Shown here in pieces: positions 15,285-23,506 of a DNA stretch of 34,549 nucleotides; position 1 is the first letter of the stretch, and the number at the start of each line of letters is the position of its first letter. Source of the stretch: Azospirillum melinis (GTDB lineage: Bacteria; Pseudomonadota; Alphaproteobacteria; Azospirillales; Azospirillaceae); assembly GCF_013340935.1 (NCBI RefSeq), contig NZ_WHOS01000074.1, positions 1 to 34,549 on the forward strand, read 5' to 3'. A program made the position numbers and the translations under genes. A model generated the notes under the pieces. It worked only from the letters and a program-made list of their open reading frames with translations. It was not told the DNA's origin and did no database searches.

Positions 15285-15423
15285 TTACCGACGGTCGCTG
15301 AGCCACATCCGGCGGCTCCGCGGCCGTACACCTCGCCGGTCCCTCCGCCTTTCAAAATCCGATCCGCCGCCCCGCCCGCACAGACTGCCGGGTCCGGGGC
15401 CGCAACTGGAGCCGAACGACGCC

Positions 15424-17133
15424 ATGAGCACCGCGACCCAAACCAGCACCGCGACCAACATTCCGGCCCTGCCGAAGTCCCCGTCCAAGTACGCCCCCTT
15501 CCCCCAGGTGAAGCTGACCGACCGCCAGTGGCCGTCGCGCACCCTGGACAAGGCGCCGATCTGGTGCTCGGTCGACCTGCGCGACGGCAACCAGGCGCTG
15601 ATCGAGCCGATGGGGCCGGACCGCAAGCGCGCCATGTTCGACCTGCTGCTGCGCATGGGCTTCAAGGAGATCGAGGTCGGCTTCCCCGCCGCGTCGCAGA
15701 CCGATTTCGACTTCTGCCGCGAGATCATCGACGGCAACAAGATCCCCGACGGCGTCACCATCCAGGTGCTGACCCAGGCGCGCGAGGAGCTGATCCGCCG
15801 CACCTTCGAGGGCATCAAGGGGGCCAAGCGCGCCATCGTGCATCTGTACAACTCCACCTCGGAGTTGCAGCGCCGCGTCGTGTTCGGGCTGGACCGCCAG
15901 GGCATCGTCGACATCGCCGTCCAGGGTGCCAAGCTGATCAAGCAGCTGGCCGACGAAACCCCGGAAACCGAGATCGTCCTGCAATACTCGCCGGAGAGCT
16001 TCACCGGCACCGAACTGGATTTCGCCGTCGAGATCTGCGAAGCGGTGATGGCGGTCTGGCAGCCGACGCCCGAGCGCAGGATCATCCTGAACCTGCCCTC
16101 GACGGTCGAGATGTCGATGCCGAACGTCCATGCCGACCAGATCGAGTGGTTCTGCAAGACGATGAAGAACCGCGAATCGGCGATCATCTCGCTGCATCCG
16201 CACAATGACCGCGGCACCGGCGTCGCCGCGGCCGAGCTGGGGCTGCTGGCCGGCGCCGACCGCGTCGAAGGCACCCTGTTCGGCAACGGCGAGCGCACCG
16301 GCAACGTCGACGTCGTCACGCTGGCGCTGAACATGTTCACCCAGGGCGTCGATCCGGAACTGAACATCGACGACATCAACGAGATCGTCCGCGTTTCCGA
16401 ATACTGCACGCAGCTGCCGGTCCACCCGCGCCACCCCTATGCCGGCGAACTGGTGTTCACCGCCTTTTCCGGCTCGCACCAGGACGCGATCAACAAGGGG
16501 CTGAAGGCGCTGACCAAGTCCAACACCGGCAAGTGGGAGGTCCCGTACCTGCCCATCGACCCGCAGGACCTGGGCCGCAGCTATGAGGCGGTGATCCGCA
16601 TCAACAGCCAGTCCGGCAAGGGCGGCATCGCCTATGTGCTGGAGAAGGACTACGGCCTGCAGATCCCGCGCCGCCTGCAGATCGAGTTCTCCAAGGTCGT
16701 GCAGCGCGTCGCCGACGAGACCGGCAAGGAACTGTCGCCTGCCGACATCCACGCCGCCTTCCAGGCCGAGTATCTGGACGCCGACAGCCCTCTGGAACTG
16801 GTCGAGCATTCGACCGAGCCGCGCGGTCCGAACTCGGGCGCCCGCGCCATGAGCGTGGTGATGCGCCGCAACGGCGAGATCATCACCACCAAGGGCAAGG
16901 GCAACGGCCCCATCGACGCCTTCCTGGATGCCCTGCGCCAGGGCTGCGGCACCGACCTGCACGTCGTCGATTACCGCGAGCACGCCATCGGCTCCGGCGA
17001 GGACGCCCAGGCCTGCGCCTATGTCGAGGTGAAGACCGGCGACAAGACCCTGTTCGGCGTGGGCATCGACGCCGACATCGTGACCGCCTCGCTGCGGGCC
17101 CTGGTCAGCGCGGCCAACCGGGCGACGCGGTAA
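15424..17133 (+). CDS. leuA: 2-isopropylmalate synthase (LeuA2 type)
   Basis: A 569-aa enzyme that condenses acetyl-CoA with 2-ketoisovalerate, the committed step of leucine synthesis. The N-terminal extension PSKYAPFPQVKLTDRQWPSR marks the LeuA2 form shared with actinobacteria and yeast, not the E. coli type. The TIM barrel carries WCSVDLRDGNQAL (metal-binding Asp) and the HPH pair at His258/His260 in LHPHNDRGTG. The C-terminal ~130 residues form the leucine-sensing regulatory domain (ELVEHSTEP...GVGIDADIVTASLRAL), so feedback inhibition is likely intact. GGAG lies about 12 bases before the ATG. Expression is probably controlled by the leucine leader upstream. A strong terminator follows. 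Confidence 0.97.
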   Translation: MSTATQTSTATNIPALPKSPSKYAPFPQVKLTDRQWPSRTLDKAPIWCSVDLRDGNQALIEPMGPDRKRAMFDLLLRMGFKEIEVGFPAASQTDFDFCREIIDGNKIPDGVTIQVLTQAREELIRRTFEGIKGAKRAIVHLYNSTSELQRRVVFGLDRQGIVDIAVQGAKLIKQLADETPETEIVLQYSPESFTGTELDFAVEICEAVMAVWQPTPERRIILNLPSTVEMSMPNVHADQIEWFCKTMKNRESAIISLHPHNDRGTGVAAAELGLLAGADRVEGTLFGNGERTGNVDVVTLALNMFTQGVDPELNIDDINEIVRVSEYCTQLPVHPRHPYAGELVFTAFSGSHQDAINKGLKALTKSNTGKWEVPYLPIDPQDLGRSYEAVIRINSQSGKGGIAYVLEKDYGLQIPRRLQIEFSKVVQRVADETGKELSPADIHAAFQAEYLDADSPLELVEHSTEPRGPNSGARAMSVVMRRNGEIITTKGKGNGPIDAFLDALRQGCGTDLHVVDYREHAIGSGEDAQACAYVEVKTGDKTLFGVGIDADIVTASLRALVSAANRATR

Positions 17134-17172
17134 CACAAATGGCAGAGGAATCGTAAATATTCCTATCATCAC

Positions 17173-17204
17173 GCACGGCCCAAGGCAAAGGGCCGTGCAT
17201 TTTT
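17173..17204 (+). terminator. Rho-independent terminator of leuA
   Basis: A perfect 9-bp stem GCACGGCCC (17173-17181) / GGGCCGTGC (17190-17198) with an 8-nt loop and a following T5 run. It lies 40 bp after the leuA stop and marks the left edge of the AT-rich segment. Confidence 0.95.
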
Positions 17205-17313
17205 CCTTATTAGGTCTCCATAAAAATCAACACAAAACAGCCATTTTTATTAGCGACTTTGAATAAATGTTGAAGTTGATATTATCTTCAGAATGCTGTA
17301 TTTTTATCAATTA

Positions 17314-17973
17314 TTAGAGAGAACTCCTGGGGAACGACATCCTTTGCTTCATTCCACTTTCAATGATAGCGCATTTCATTGATGCAATCTCATGAAATTG
17401 GACGGCTGCATCTACAGAGTAAGCCGACACGAAGAGAGGAAATATTTCTGTAAAAATATACGCCCAAGCAAATATGGACATTACAGAAAGATAGACCGTT
17501 AAGTTTTTTACAATTCCAGCCCATCTCTCAGAAATCTCTGGATGCCTGACAAAATAATTCTTTCTTGATGGCCATAAGTATATCGATGATGCCATAATTA
17601 GCGTCATTATCATCCCCAGACCAACGGGAATTGCGGGCCACATAAGAAGATTTACATACAAGCCAAGGGCGGCTAACATGTCTTTTATATAAATAGAAGA
17701 TGTATAATAAGATTCACAATCTTTATAGTGAAATAATTGCGATGCAGATATCAGCATGCTAAAAATGAATCCAACAGACGCCAGATTGATCCAGAACGCG
17801 AAACGCGATATTTCGTCAAAAGTTCTCTTTACCGCATCGATCCTCAGAAAATTTCTAAGCCTTGCATTCATAATGCCAATTATTTTTGCTCTAGCTTTTT
17901 TTGTATATTGACGAGACAGAACAAGCGTTTCTTTTTTATTATTGATAAGTCTAAAGGTTGCTTTTTTGGTCAT
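17314..17973 (-). CDS. AT-rich hypothetical membrane protein, probably acquired
   Basis: A 219-aa protein I do not recognise. A basic N-terminal region (residues 1-55, many Lys/Arg) precedes hydrophobic segments at about 60-82, 97-133 (probably two helices) and 155-190, giving three to five membrane helices. A lysine/arginine stretch (WPSRKNYF) sits between them. Codon use is full of A/T third positions: two 60-base lines counted by eye gave 22 and 20 G+C, against 43 in a flanking line of hldD. That contrast indicates horizontal acquisition. AGGTG four bases before the ATG could be the ribosome binding site. It is flanked by the leuA terminator on one side and the hldD promoter on the other. 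No transposase or recombinase is beside it. Confidence 0.65.
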   Translation of the reverse strand: MTKKATFRLINNKKETLVLSRQYTKKARAKIIGIMNARLRNFLRIDAVKRTFDEISRFAFWINLASVGFIFSMLISASQLFHYKDCESYYTSSIYIKDMLAALGLYVNLLMWPAIPVGLGMIMTLIMASSIYLWPSRKNYFVRHPEISERWAGIVKNLTVYLSVMSIFAWAYIFTEIFPLFVSAYSVDAAVQFHEIASMKCAIIESGMKQRMSFPRSSL

Positions 17974-18057
17974 GAAACACCTAATTTGGAAATCTCGGCC
18001 AACCTATACCCGTAGAAGTTCAGCTTCCACAAGAGTGCATTGCTCCAGCTGCCAACC

Positions 18058-18086
18058 TTGCCCCCACCGCCCCACCCGCCTATAAG
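18058..18086 (+). promoter_or_regulatory. Promoter of the hldD-lgt gene group
   Basis: TTGCCC at 18058-18063, a 17-bp spacer and TATAAG at 18081-18086. The hldD ATG is at 18124, giving a short leader of about 30 nt. Confidence 0.6.
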
Positions 18087-18123
18087 TCCCCACGAAACGC
18101 GTCGAGCAACAGCGGACAGCGCT

Positions 18124-19110
18124 ATGATCGTGGTCACCGGCGGAGCCGGCTTCATCGGGTCCAACCTTGTCGCGGCTCTGGCTGCGCGCGGCATCACCGA
18201 CGTGGCGGTCGTCGACCGCTTCCGCGAAGGCGAGAAGTGGCAGAACCTCGCCAAGCGCGAGGTCGCGGCCCTGGTGCCGCCCGAGCAGACGCTGGCCTTC
18301 CTCGACCAACATGCCGCCGAGATCGACACCGTCTTCCATCTCGGCGCCATCTCCGCGACCACCGAGCGGGACGTCGACAAGATCGTCGCCAACAACGTCG
18401 CGCTGACGCTGGATTTGTGGCGCTGGTGTTCCTGGCGCGGCTGCCGGCTGATCTACGCCTCCTCCGCCGCGACCTATGGCGACGGCTCCGCCGGTTTTGA
18501 CGATGACGGCTCCTGCGACGGGCTGGCGCGGCTGCGGCCGCTGAACGCCTATGGCTGGTCCAAGCATCTGGTCGACCGCCGCATCGCCCGCGCCGTCGCC
18601 GGCGGCGACCTCGTGCCGCCGCAATGGGCCGGGCTGAAATTCTTCAACGTCTACGGCCCGAACGAAGCCCACAAGGGCGACATGATGAGCGTGATCGCCA
18701 AGCTGCATCCGCAGCTGACGGCCGGCCAGCCGGCGCGCCTGTTCAAGTCGCACAAGGACGGCTTCGAGGATGGCGGCCAGCTGCGCGATTTCATCCATGT
18801 CGACGATTGCGTCGCGGTGATGCTGTGGCTCTACGACCATCCCGACGTCAGCGGCCTGTTCAATGTCGGAACCGGCAAGGCCCGCAGCTTCAAGGATCTG
18901 GCGCTGGCGACTTTCGCTGCGCTGGGGCTGCCCCCCCGGATTGAGTACTTCGAGATGCCCAAGCATCTGCGCGGCAAATACCAATATTTCACGCAGGCGA
19001 CGACGGATCGCCTGCGCGCCGCCGGGTTCGACCAGCCCTTCACCGAGCTGGAAGAGGGTGTCCGGCGCTATGTGCAGGATTTCCTGTCGCAGCCCGACCC
19101 GTATCGCTGA
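18124..19110 (+). CDS. hldD: ADP-L-glycero-D-manno-heptose 6-epimerase
   Basis: A 328-aa extended SDR that converts ADP-D-glycero-D-manno-heptose to the L-glycero form used in the LPS inner core. The Rossmann signature VTGGAGFIGSN is at the very N-terminus (residues 4-14). The catalytic Tyr143-x3-Lys147 is in NAYGWSK. The family-specific stretch FFNVYGPNEAHKGDMMSV and DFIHVDDC are present. The ATG at 18124 puts the glycine-rich loop in its normal place; an in-frame ATG at 18040 would overlap the promoter. lgt starts 11 bp after the stop, suggesting co-transcription. Other heptose genes (hldE, gmhA) are not in the window. Confidence 0.95.
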   Translation: MIVVTGGAGFIGSNLVAALAARGITDVAVVDRFREGEKWQNLAKREVAALVPPEQTLAFLDQHAAEIDTVFHLGAISATTERDVDKIVANNVALTLDLWRWCSWRGCRLIYASSAATYGDGSAGFDDDGSCDGLARLRPLNAYGWSKHLVDRRIARAVAGGDLVPPQWAGLKFFNVYGPNEAHKGDMMSVIAKLHPQLTAGQPARLFKSHKDGFEDGGQLRDFIHVDDCVAVMLWLYDHPDVSGLFNVGTGKARSFKDLALATFAALGLPPRIEYFEMPKHLRGKYQYFTQATTDRLRAAGFDQPFTELEEGVRRYVQDFLSQPDPYR

Positions 19111-19121
19111 CCGGAGTTCCT

Positions 19122-19943
19122 ATGCTCGCCACCCTGCCTGTCGTGGCCTTCCCCACCATCGACCCGGTCGCCTTTTCCGTCGGCCCGGTCGTCGTCCGCT
19201 GGTATGCGCTGGCCTATCTGGCCGGCTTCGTGCTGGGCTGGCGTTATTGCCTGGGGCTGGCGCGGCTCGATCCCGACCGCCGGCCCAACCCCGAGGAGTT
19301 CGATGACTTCCTGACCTGGGCGGTGATCGGCACCATCCTGGGCGGGCGGCTCGGCTATGTGCTGTTCTACAATCTGCCCTATTATCTGGAAAACCCGCTG
19401 GACGCGGTTCAGGTCTGGCATGGCGGCATGTCCTTCCATGGCGGCATGGTCGGCGTGCTGACCGCCATTGCGCTGTTCTGCCGGCGGCGCGGCATCTCGC
19501 CCTTCGTCTTCGGCGACATCATCGCCGCCTGTGCGCCCATCGGGCTGTTCTTCGGCCGCATCGCCAACTTCATCAATGGCGAGCTTTATGGCCGGCCGGC
19601 CCCCGATTTTGCTTACGCCATGGTGTTCCCGCGCGACCCGTTGCAGGTGCCACGCCATCCCAGCCAGCTCTACGAGGCGGCCCTGGAAGGCGTGGTCCTG
19701 TTCATCCTGCTGGCGATTGCCATCCGCAGCCCGGCGCTGCGCAACCGGCCGGGCACGATTGGCGGACTGTTCCTGATCGGCTACGGCCTGTCGCGCATCA
19801 CGGTTGAGTTCTTCCGCGAACCCGACCCGCAGCTGGGCTTCCTGTTCGCCGGCGCCACGATGGGGCAGCTGCTGTCGCTGCCGATGCTGGCAATCGGCCT
19901 GTGGCTGGTCCTGCGCGGCCGGCGCCACGCCATCCCGGCCTGA
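19122..19943 (+). CDS. lgt: Prolipoprotein diacylglyceryl transferase
   Basis: A 273-aa inner-membrane enzyme with about seven helices. It moves diacylglycerol from phosphatidylglycerol to the lipobox cysteine of prolipoproteins, the first step of lipoprotein maturation. Diagnostic motifs are RWYALAYLAGF, WHGGMSFHGGMVG (near residue 100, with the essential His), and the Lgt signature GRIANFINGELYGRP. HPSQLYEA and GLSRITVEFFREPD follow. GGAG precedes the ATG at 19122. The next gene starts only 4 bp after the stop, so this is part of an lgt / methyltransferase / pgeF run seen in other Rhodospirillales. Confidence 0.97.
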   Translation: MLATLPVVAFPTIDPVAFSVGPVVVRWYALAYLAGFVLGWRYCLGLARLDPDRRPNPEEFDDFLTWAVIGTILGGRLGYVLFYNLPYYLENPLDAVQVWHGGMSFHGGMVGVLTAIALFCRRRGISPFVFGDIIAACAPIGLFFGRIANFINGELYGRPAPDFAYAMVFPRDPLQVPRHPSQLYEAALEGVVLFILLAIAIRSPALRNRPGTIGGLFLIGYGLSRITVEFFREPDPQLGFLFAGATMGQLLSLPMLAIGLWLVLRGRRHAIPA

Positions 19944-19947
19944 CGCC

Positions 19948-21081
19948 ATGGCGGACGAAAGCGCCGGTCCGGAAACGCTGGCCCGCCTGCTGGCCCGCCG
20001 CATCGTCATGGACGGACCGATCAGCGTCGGCGCCTTCATGGCGGAGGCGCTGGGCCATCCGCGCTTCGGCTATTACATGCGCCGCGACCCGTTCGGCAGC
20101 GGCGGCGACTTCACCACCGCGCCGGAAATCAGCCAGATGTTCGGCGAGCTGGTCGGGCTTTGGTGCGTCGACAGCTGGGCAAGGCTGGGCGGTCCCGGCC
20201 CCTTCCATCTGGTGGAGCTGGGTCCCGGCCGCGGCACGCTGATGGCCGACGTGCTGCGGGCGGCGGCGGTGCTGCCGCTGTTCCGCGACAACGCCACCGT
20301 CCATCTGGTGGAAACCAGCCCATCCCTGCGGGAGCGGCAGCGCCAGACGCTGCACCCCATCCTGGGGGACGCGGTCCACTGGCATGACCGGCTGGAGGAT
20401 GTGCCGGACGGTCCGACCATCCTGATCGCCAACGAGTTCTTCGACGCCCTGCCGATCCGTCAGGTGCAGAAGACCAACTATGGCTGGTTCGAGCGGCTGG
20501 TCGATATCGAGCCCGACAGCACCGAGGATGATTCGCGCTTCCGCTTCGTGCTGGAGGCTTTCGGCAGTTCCGGGAACCGACTGGTGCCGGACGCCTTGCG
20601 TGAGGCGCCCGACGGCAGCGTGGTCGAGGTCTCTCCCGCCTCACAGGCGGTGGCGCGGCTGATCGGCGCCCGGCTGGCGGCGGCACCCGGTGCGGCGCTG
20701 GCCATCGACTATGGTCACGCCCACGGCCCGGCCGTCGGCGACACGCTGCAAGCGATGCGGCGCCATGCCTACGCCCCGGTGCTGGAGGCGCCGGGCGAAG
20801 CCGACCTGACGGCCCATGTCGATTTCGCCGCAATCGCCGCCGCGGCGCGGGAGGGCGGCGCCCAATCCTTCGGCCCGGTCGAACAGGGGGAATGGCTGAC
20901 CCGGATGGGCATACGCCAGCGCGCATCCGCCCTGGCGGCAAAGGCCAGCCCGGCCCAGGCGCAGGACATCCGAAGCGCGCTGGACCGCTTGATCGATCCC
21001 GCGCAAATGGGCAGGCTGTTCAAACTGGTCGCGTTTGCCACGCCCGGAGCCTTCGCCGACTCTCCCCCGGCCGGCTTCTGA
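19948..21081 (+). CDS. Class I SAM-dependent methyltransferase, MidA/NDUFAF7 (DUF185) family
   Basis: A 377-aa homologue of the mitochondrial complex I assembly factor NDUFAF7, a protein-arginine methyltransferase acting on NDUFS2. The bacterial role is by analogy only. The N-terminus GPISVGAFMAEALGHPRFGYYMRRDPFGSGGDFTTAPEIS is the typical DUF185 opening (shown in pieces: GPISVGAFM, GYYMRRDPFG, DFTTAPEIS). The SAM-binding motif I is VELGPGRGTL near residue 90. NEFFDALPIRQ is the second diagnostic motif. The start at 19948 is 4 bp after lgt; a longer reading upstream would overlap lgt. It probably shares a transcript with lgt. Confidence 0.9.
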   Translation: MADESAGPETLARLLARRIVMDGPISVGAFMAEALGHPRFGYYMRRDPFGSGGDFTTAPEISQMFGELVGLWCVDSWARLGGPGPFHLVELGPGRGTLMADVLRAAAVLPLFRDNATVHLVETSPSLRERQRQTLHPILGDAVHWHDRLEDVPDGPTILIANEFFDALPIRQVQKTNYGWFERLVDIEPDSTEDDSRFRFVLEAFGSSGNRLVPDALREAPDGSVVEVSPASQAVARLIGARLAAAPGAALAIDYGHAHGPAVGDTLQAMRRHAYAPVLEAPGEADLTAHVDFAAIAAAAREGGAQSFGPVEQGEWLTRMGIRQRASALAAKASPAQAQDIRSALDRLIDPAQMGRLFKLVAFATPGAFADSPPAGF

Positions 21082-21223
21082 CCGGCGGACGCGGAAACCG
21101 GGTCAGAGACACCGCACCATAACCGCCAGAAACACAATCCGGGCGGACCGTGCATCGCGTCCCCTGCCCTGTCGGGCATAATTGCCGGGCATGGGGGCAA
21201 CAAAACAGGGAAGGACGGCGTTC

Positions 21224-21991
21224 GTGATCACACTCGGCGCGCTGAACGACATCACCCACATCCGACACGCCTTTTTCACCCGCACCGGCGGGGTGTCCAC
21301 CGGGCTCTACGCCTCGCTGAACTGCGGACTGGGGTCCAACGACTCCGCCGCGGCGGTGCATGAGAACCGCGCCCGCGCCGCCGCGCGTATGGAGGTGACG
21401 CCCGCCAACCTCGTCACCTGCCATCAGGTCCACAGCCCGACCTGCGTGGTGGTGGAAGAGCCCTGGACTCCGGAAACGGCACCGAAGGCGGACGCCATGG
21501 CGACCCGGCAGTCGGGGATCGCGCTGGGCATCCTGACCGCCGACTGCGCGCCCGTCCTGTTCGCCGACAGCAAGGCGCGGGTGATCGGCGCCGCCCATGC
21601 CGGCTGGAAGGGCGCCAAGGGCGGTGTGATCGAGGCGACCGTCGCCCGCATGGTCGAGCTGGGCGCCAAGCCGAACCGGATCGTCGCCTGCATCGGTCCC
21701 TGCATCGCCCAGCGCTCCTACGAGGTGGGACCGGAATTCCCGACCCCGTTCGAGGAGGAGGATCCGCGCAACCGCGATTACTTCGCCCCCGCGCGCAAGC
21801 CCGGCCATTTCCTGTTCGATCTGGCGGCCTACGTCACCCGCCGGCTGGGCGACTCCGGCGTCACGGTGATCCAGCGCTGCCCCAACGATACGGTGGCCGA
21901 GGAGGATCGCTTCTTCAGTTATCGCCGCTCCTGCCTTCGGGGAGAGGCGGATTACGGCCGCGGCCTTTCGGCCATCGTCCTGCAGAACTGA
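21224..21991 (+). CDS. pgeF: Peptidoglycan editing factor PgeF (YfiH/LACC1 family)
   Basis: A 255-aa member of the family once called polyphenol oxidase or laccase. Members are now known as purine nucleoside phosphorylase/adenosine deaminase-type enzymes, and in E. coli PgeF prevents L-Ser misincorporation in peptidoglycan. Signatures are HAFFTRTGGVS, CHQVHS, TADCAPVLFAD, AAHAGWKGAKGG and CIGPCIAQRSYEVG; the His and Cys residues form the metal site. I chose GTG 21224 because GGGAAGGA ends about eight bases before it and homology begins immediately. In-frame starts at 21182 (TTG) and 21191 (ATG) would add up to 14 residues. The gene follows the methyltransferase after 142 bp. Confidence 0.9.
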   Translation: MITLGALNDITHIRHAFFTRTGGVSTGLYASLNCGLGSNDSAAAVHENRARAAARMEVTPANLVTCHQVHSPTCVVVEEPWTPETAPKADAMATRQSGIALGILTADCAPVLFADSKARVIGAAHAGWKGAKGGVIEATVARMVELGAKPNRIVACIGPCIAQRSYEVGPEFPTPFEEEDPRNRDYFAPARKPGHFLFDLAAYVTRRLGDSGVTVIQRCPNDTVAEEDRFFSYRRSCLRGEADYGRGLSAIVLQN

Positions 21992-22026
21992 AACGGCGCA
22001 AACGGGTGGGCGGAACGGCCATGGTC

Positions 22027-22049
22027 ATGCCGCCCGCGCAGGGCGGCAT
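22027..22049 (+). terminator. Probable terminator hairpin after pgeF
   Basis: A perfect 9-bp stem ATGCCGCCC / GGGCGGCAT around the loop GCGCA, 35 bp after the pgeF stop. There is no following T run, so it may act as a Rho-assisted stop or a 3' end stabiliser. Confidence 0.5.
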
Positions 22050-22084
22050 TCCCCAATGGGGAAAGACCCGACCGTCATGGAACG

Positions 22085-22113
22085 TTTACATGGGGCCGAC
22101 CCTTTGTTATGGT
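22085..22113 (+). promoter_or_regulatory. Promoter of prs
   Basis: TTTACA at 22085-22090, a 17-bp spacer and TATGGT at 22108-22113. The prs ATG is at 22194, giving a 5' leader of about 75 nt. Confidence 0.55.
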
Positions 22114-22193
22114 CCGCCCCGTTTTCAAGGGGCGCCGGCGCGCAAGCGGCGAACGTGCCTTGAGCCGTTTCCCTGCAAAGAGAGCCGACCCCG

Positions 22194-23129
22194 ATGAAGG
22201 TGCTTGCCGGCAACAGCAACCGTCCGCTGGCCGAGGCGATCTCCACCTGTCTCGGCGTGCCGCTGACCAAAGCCAGCGTCCGCCGTTTCTCCGACATGGA
22301 GGTTTTCGTCGAGATCCTGGAGAACGTGCGCGGCGAGGACGTGTTCGTCGTCCAGTCGACCTCGTTCCCGGCCAACGACAACCTGATGGAACTGCTGGTG
22401 ACGATCGATGCGCTTCGGCGCGGGTCGGCCCGGCGCATCACGGCGGTCATCCCCTACTATGGCTACGCCCGCCAGGATCGCAAGACCGGCCCGCGCACGC
22501 CGATCTCGGCCAAGCTGGTCGCCAACCTGATCACCCAGGCCGGCGCCAACCGTGTGCTGACGATGGACCTGCACGCAGGCCAGATCCAGGGTTTCTTCGA
22601 CATCCCCACCGACAACCTGATGGCCGCCCCGGTCTTCGAGAAGGACATCCGCCAGTCCTTCGAGAACATCGGCGAGGTCACCATCGTGTCGCCGGACGTC
22701 GGTGGCGTGGTGCGCGCCCGCGCGCTGGCCAAGCGCCTGGACGCCGATCTGGCGATCATCGACAAGCGGCGTGAGCGCGCCGGCGTGTCGGAGGTGATGA
22801 ATATCATCGGCGATGCCGACGGCCGCCGCTGCATCCTGATCGACGACATCGTCGACTCGGGCGGCACGCTGTGCAACGCCGCCGTCGCCCTGATGGAAGC
22901 CGGTGCCAAGTCGGTCCACGCCTTCTGCACCCACGGTGTCCTGTCCGGCGGTGCGGTCGCCCGCGTCGCCGTGTCGCCGCTGGAGCAGCTGGTCACCACC
23001 GACAGCATCCAGGCGACCGAGGCGGTGCGCGTGTCGCGCAACATCCGCCAGCTGACCATCGCCCCCCTGCTCGCCGAGGCCATCATGCGCATCAGCGAAG
23101 AGCGGTCGGTGTCGAGCCTGTTCTCGTAA
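22194..23129 (+). CDS. prs: Ribose-phosphate pyrophosphokinase (PRPP synthetase)
   Basis: A 311-aa enzyme that transfers pyrophosphate from ATP to ribose 5-phosphate, supplying PRPP for nucleotide, histidine and tryptophan synthesis. The class I features are present: KVLAGNSNRPLAEAI, RRFSDMEVFVEI, the ATP-binding segment YYGYARQDRKTGPRTPI, the metal/ribose motif MDLHAGQIQGFFDIPTDN, and the PRPP loop ILIDDIVDSGGTL. Length is normal. It stands alone between its own promoter and terminator; pth or rplY, often adjacent elsewhere, are absent. Confidence 0.97.
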   Translation: MKVLAGNSNRPLAEAISTCLGVPLTKASVRRFSDMEVFVEILENVRGEDVFVVQSTSFPANDNLMELLVTIDALRRGSARRITAVIPYYGYARQDRKTGPRTPISAKLVANLITQAGANRVLTMDLHAGQIQGFFDIPTDNLMAAPVFEKDIRQSFENIGEVTIVSPDVGGVVRARALAKRLDADLAIIDKRRERAGVSEVMNIIGDADGRRCILIDDIVDSGGTLCNAAVALMEAGAKSVHAFCTHGVLSGGAVARVAVSPLEQLVTTDSIQATEAVRVSRNIRQLTIAPLLAEAIMRISEERSVSSLFS

Positions 23130-23150
23130 GAACAGCAGCGTTACAGGAAG

Positions 23151-23181
23151 GGCCCTTTCCCACCGGGAGAGGGCCTTTTTT
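23151..23181 (+). terminator. Rho-independent terminator of prs
   Basis: An 11-bp stem GGCCCTTTCCC (23151-23161) / GGGAGAGGGCC (23165-23175), with one G-T pair and loop ACC, followed by T6. It lies 21 bp after the prs stop. Confidence 0.95.
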
Positions 23182-23203
23182 GTTGCGTGCGTTCTGTGCT
23201 TCA

Positions 23204-23413
23204 TCACCCCGGCCCCTGCCCGTCACCCAACCCATGGAAGTCGTTCGCCGTCACCTGTCCGCCGGTGGATGCCGCGATTCGGGCCATCACGGCGGGACGG
23301 GGAACGCGGCGGCCATGGCGGTAACGGTTGACCGTTGCCTGGCTCGTCCCGATCAGGGCGGCAAAGGCCTCTTCCTTGGTTGCGGTCCGGTTGAGCCAAT
23401 CGTCGAGCGTCAT
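23204..23413 (-). CDS. Small Cro/CI-type helix-turn-helix protein
   Basis: A 69-aa protein that is essentially one HTH domain. TLDDWLNRTATKEEAFAALIG, a turn, then SQATVNRYRHGRRVPRPAVMARI shows the A-x-x-x-G...S-x-x-x-x-x-R-Y-R-x-G-R-x-x-P pattern of small alphaproteobacterial Cro/CI-family repressors. The N-terminal ATG at 23413 gives the standard length, with no strong ribosome binding site. It is divergent from an HTH-S24 regulator 93 bp away, an arrangement like a phage cro/cI switch. The stop lies 22 bp beyond the prs terminator. Confidence 0.7.
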   Translation of the reverse strand: MTLDDWLNRTATKEEAFAALIGTSQATVNRYRHGRRVPRPAVMARIAASTGGQVTANDFHGLGDGQGPG

Positions 23414-23462
23414 GCCGCAATGGTTTAGACCAGGCAGGCTTCTGCGCGCAACTGGATTTATT

Positions 23463-23503
23463 CCGTTGCGATGGACTTTCCGAAGCCGTTTTGGTATGAA
23501 CGG
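23463..23503. promoter_or_regulatory. Candidate operators between the divergent HTH genes
   Basis: CCGTTGCG at 23463-23470, and an inverted repeat CCGTT-N8-AACGG at 23486-23503 ending three bases before the ATG of the S24 regulator. Similar elements flank the pair: AACGGT-TG-ACCGTT at 23323-23336 inside the small HTH gene, and ACCG-CAA-CGGT near 24183-24193 after the S24 gene. No Shine-Dalgarno is visible before the S24 ATG. Confidence 0.4.
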
Positions 23504-23506
23504 CTC

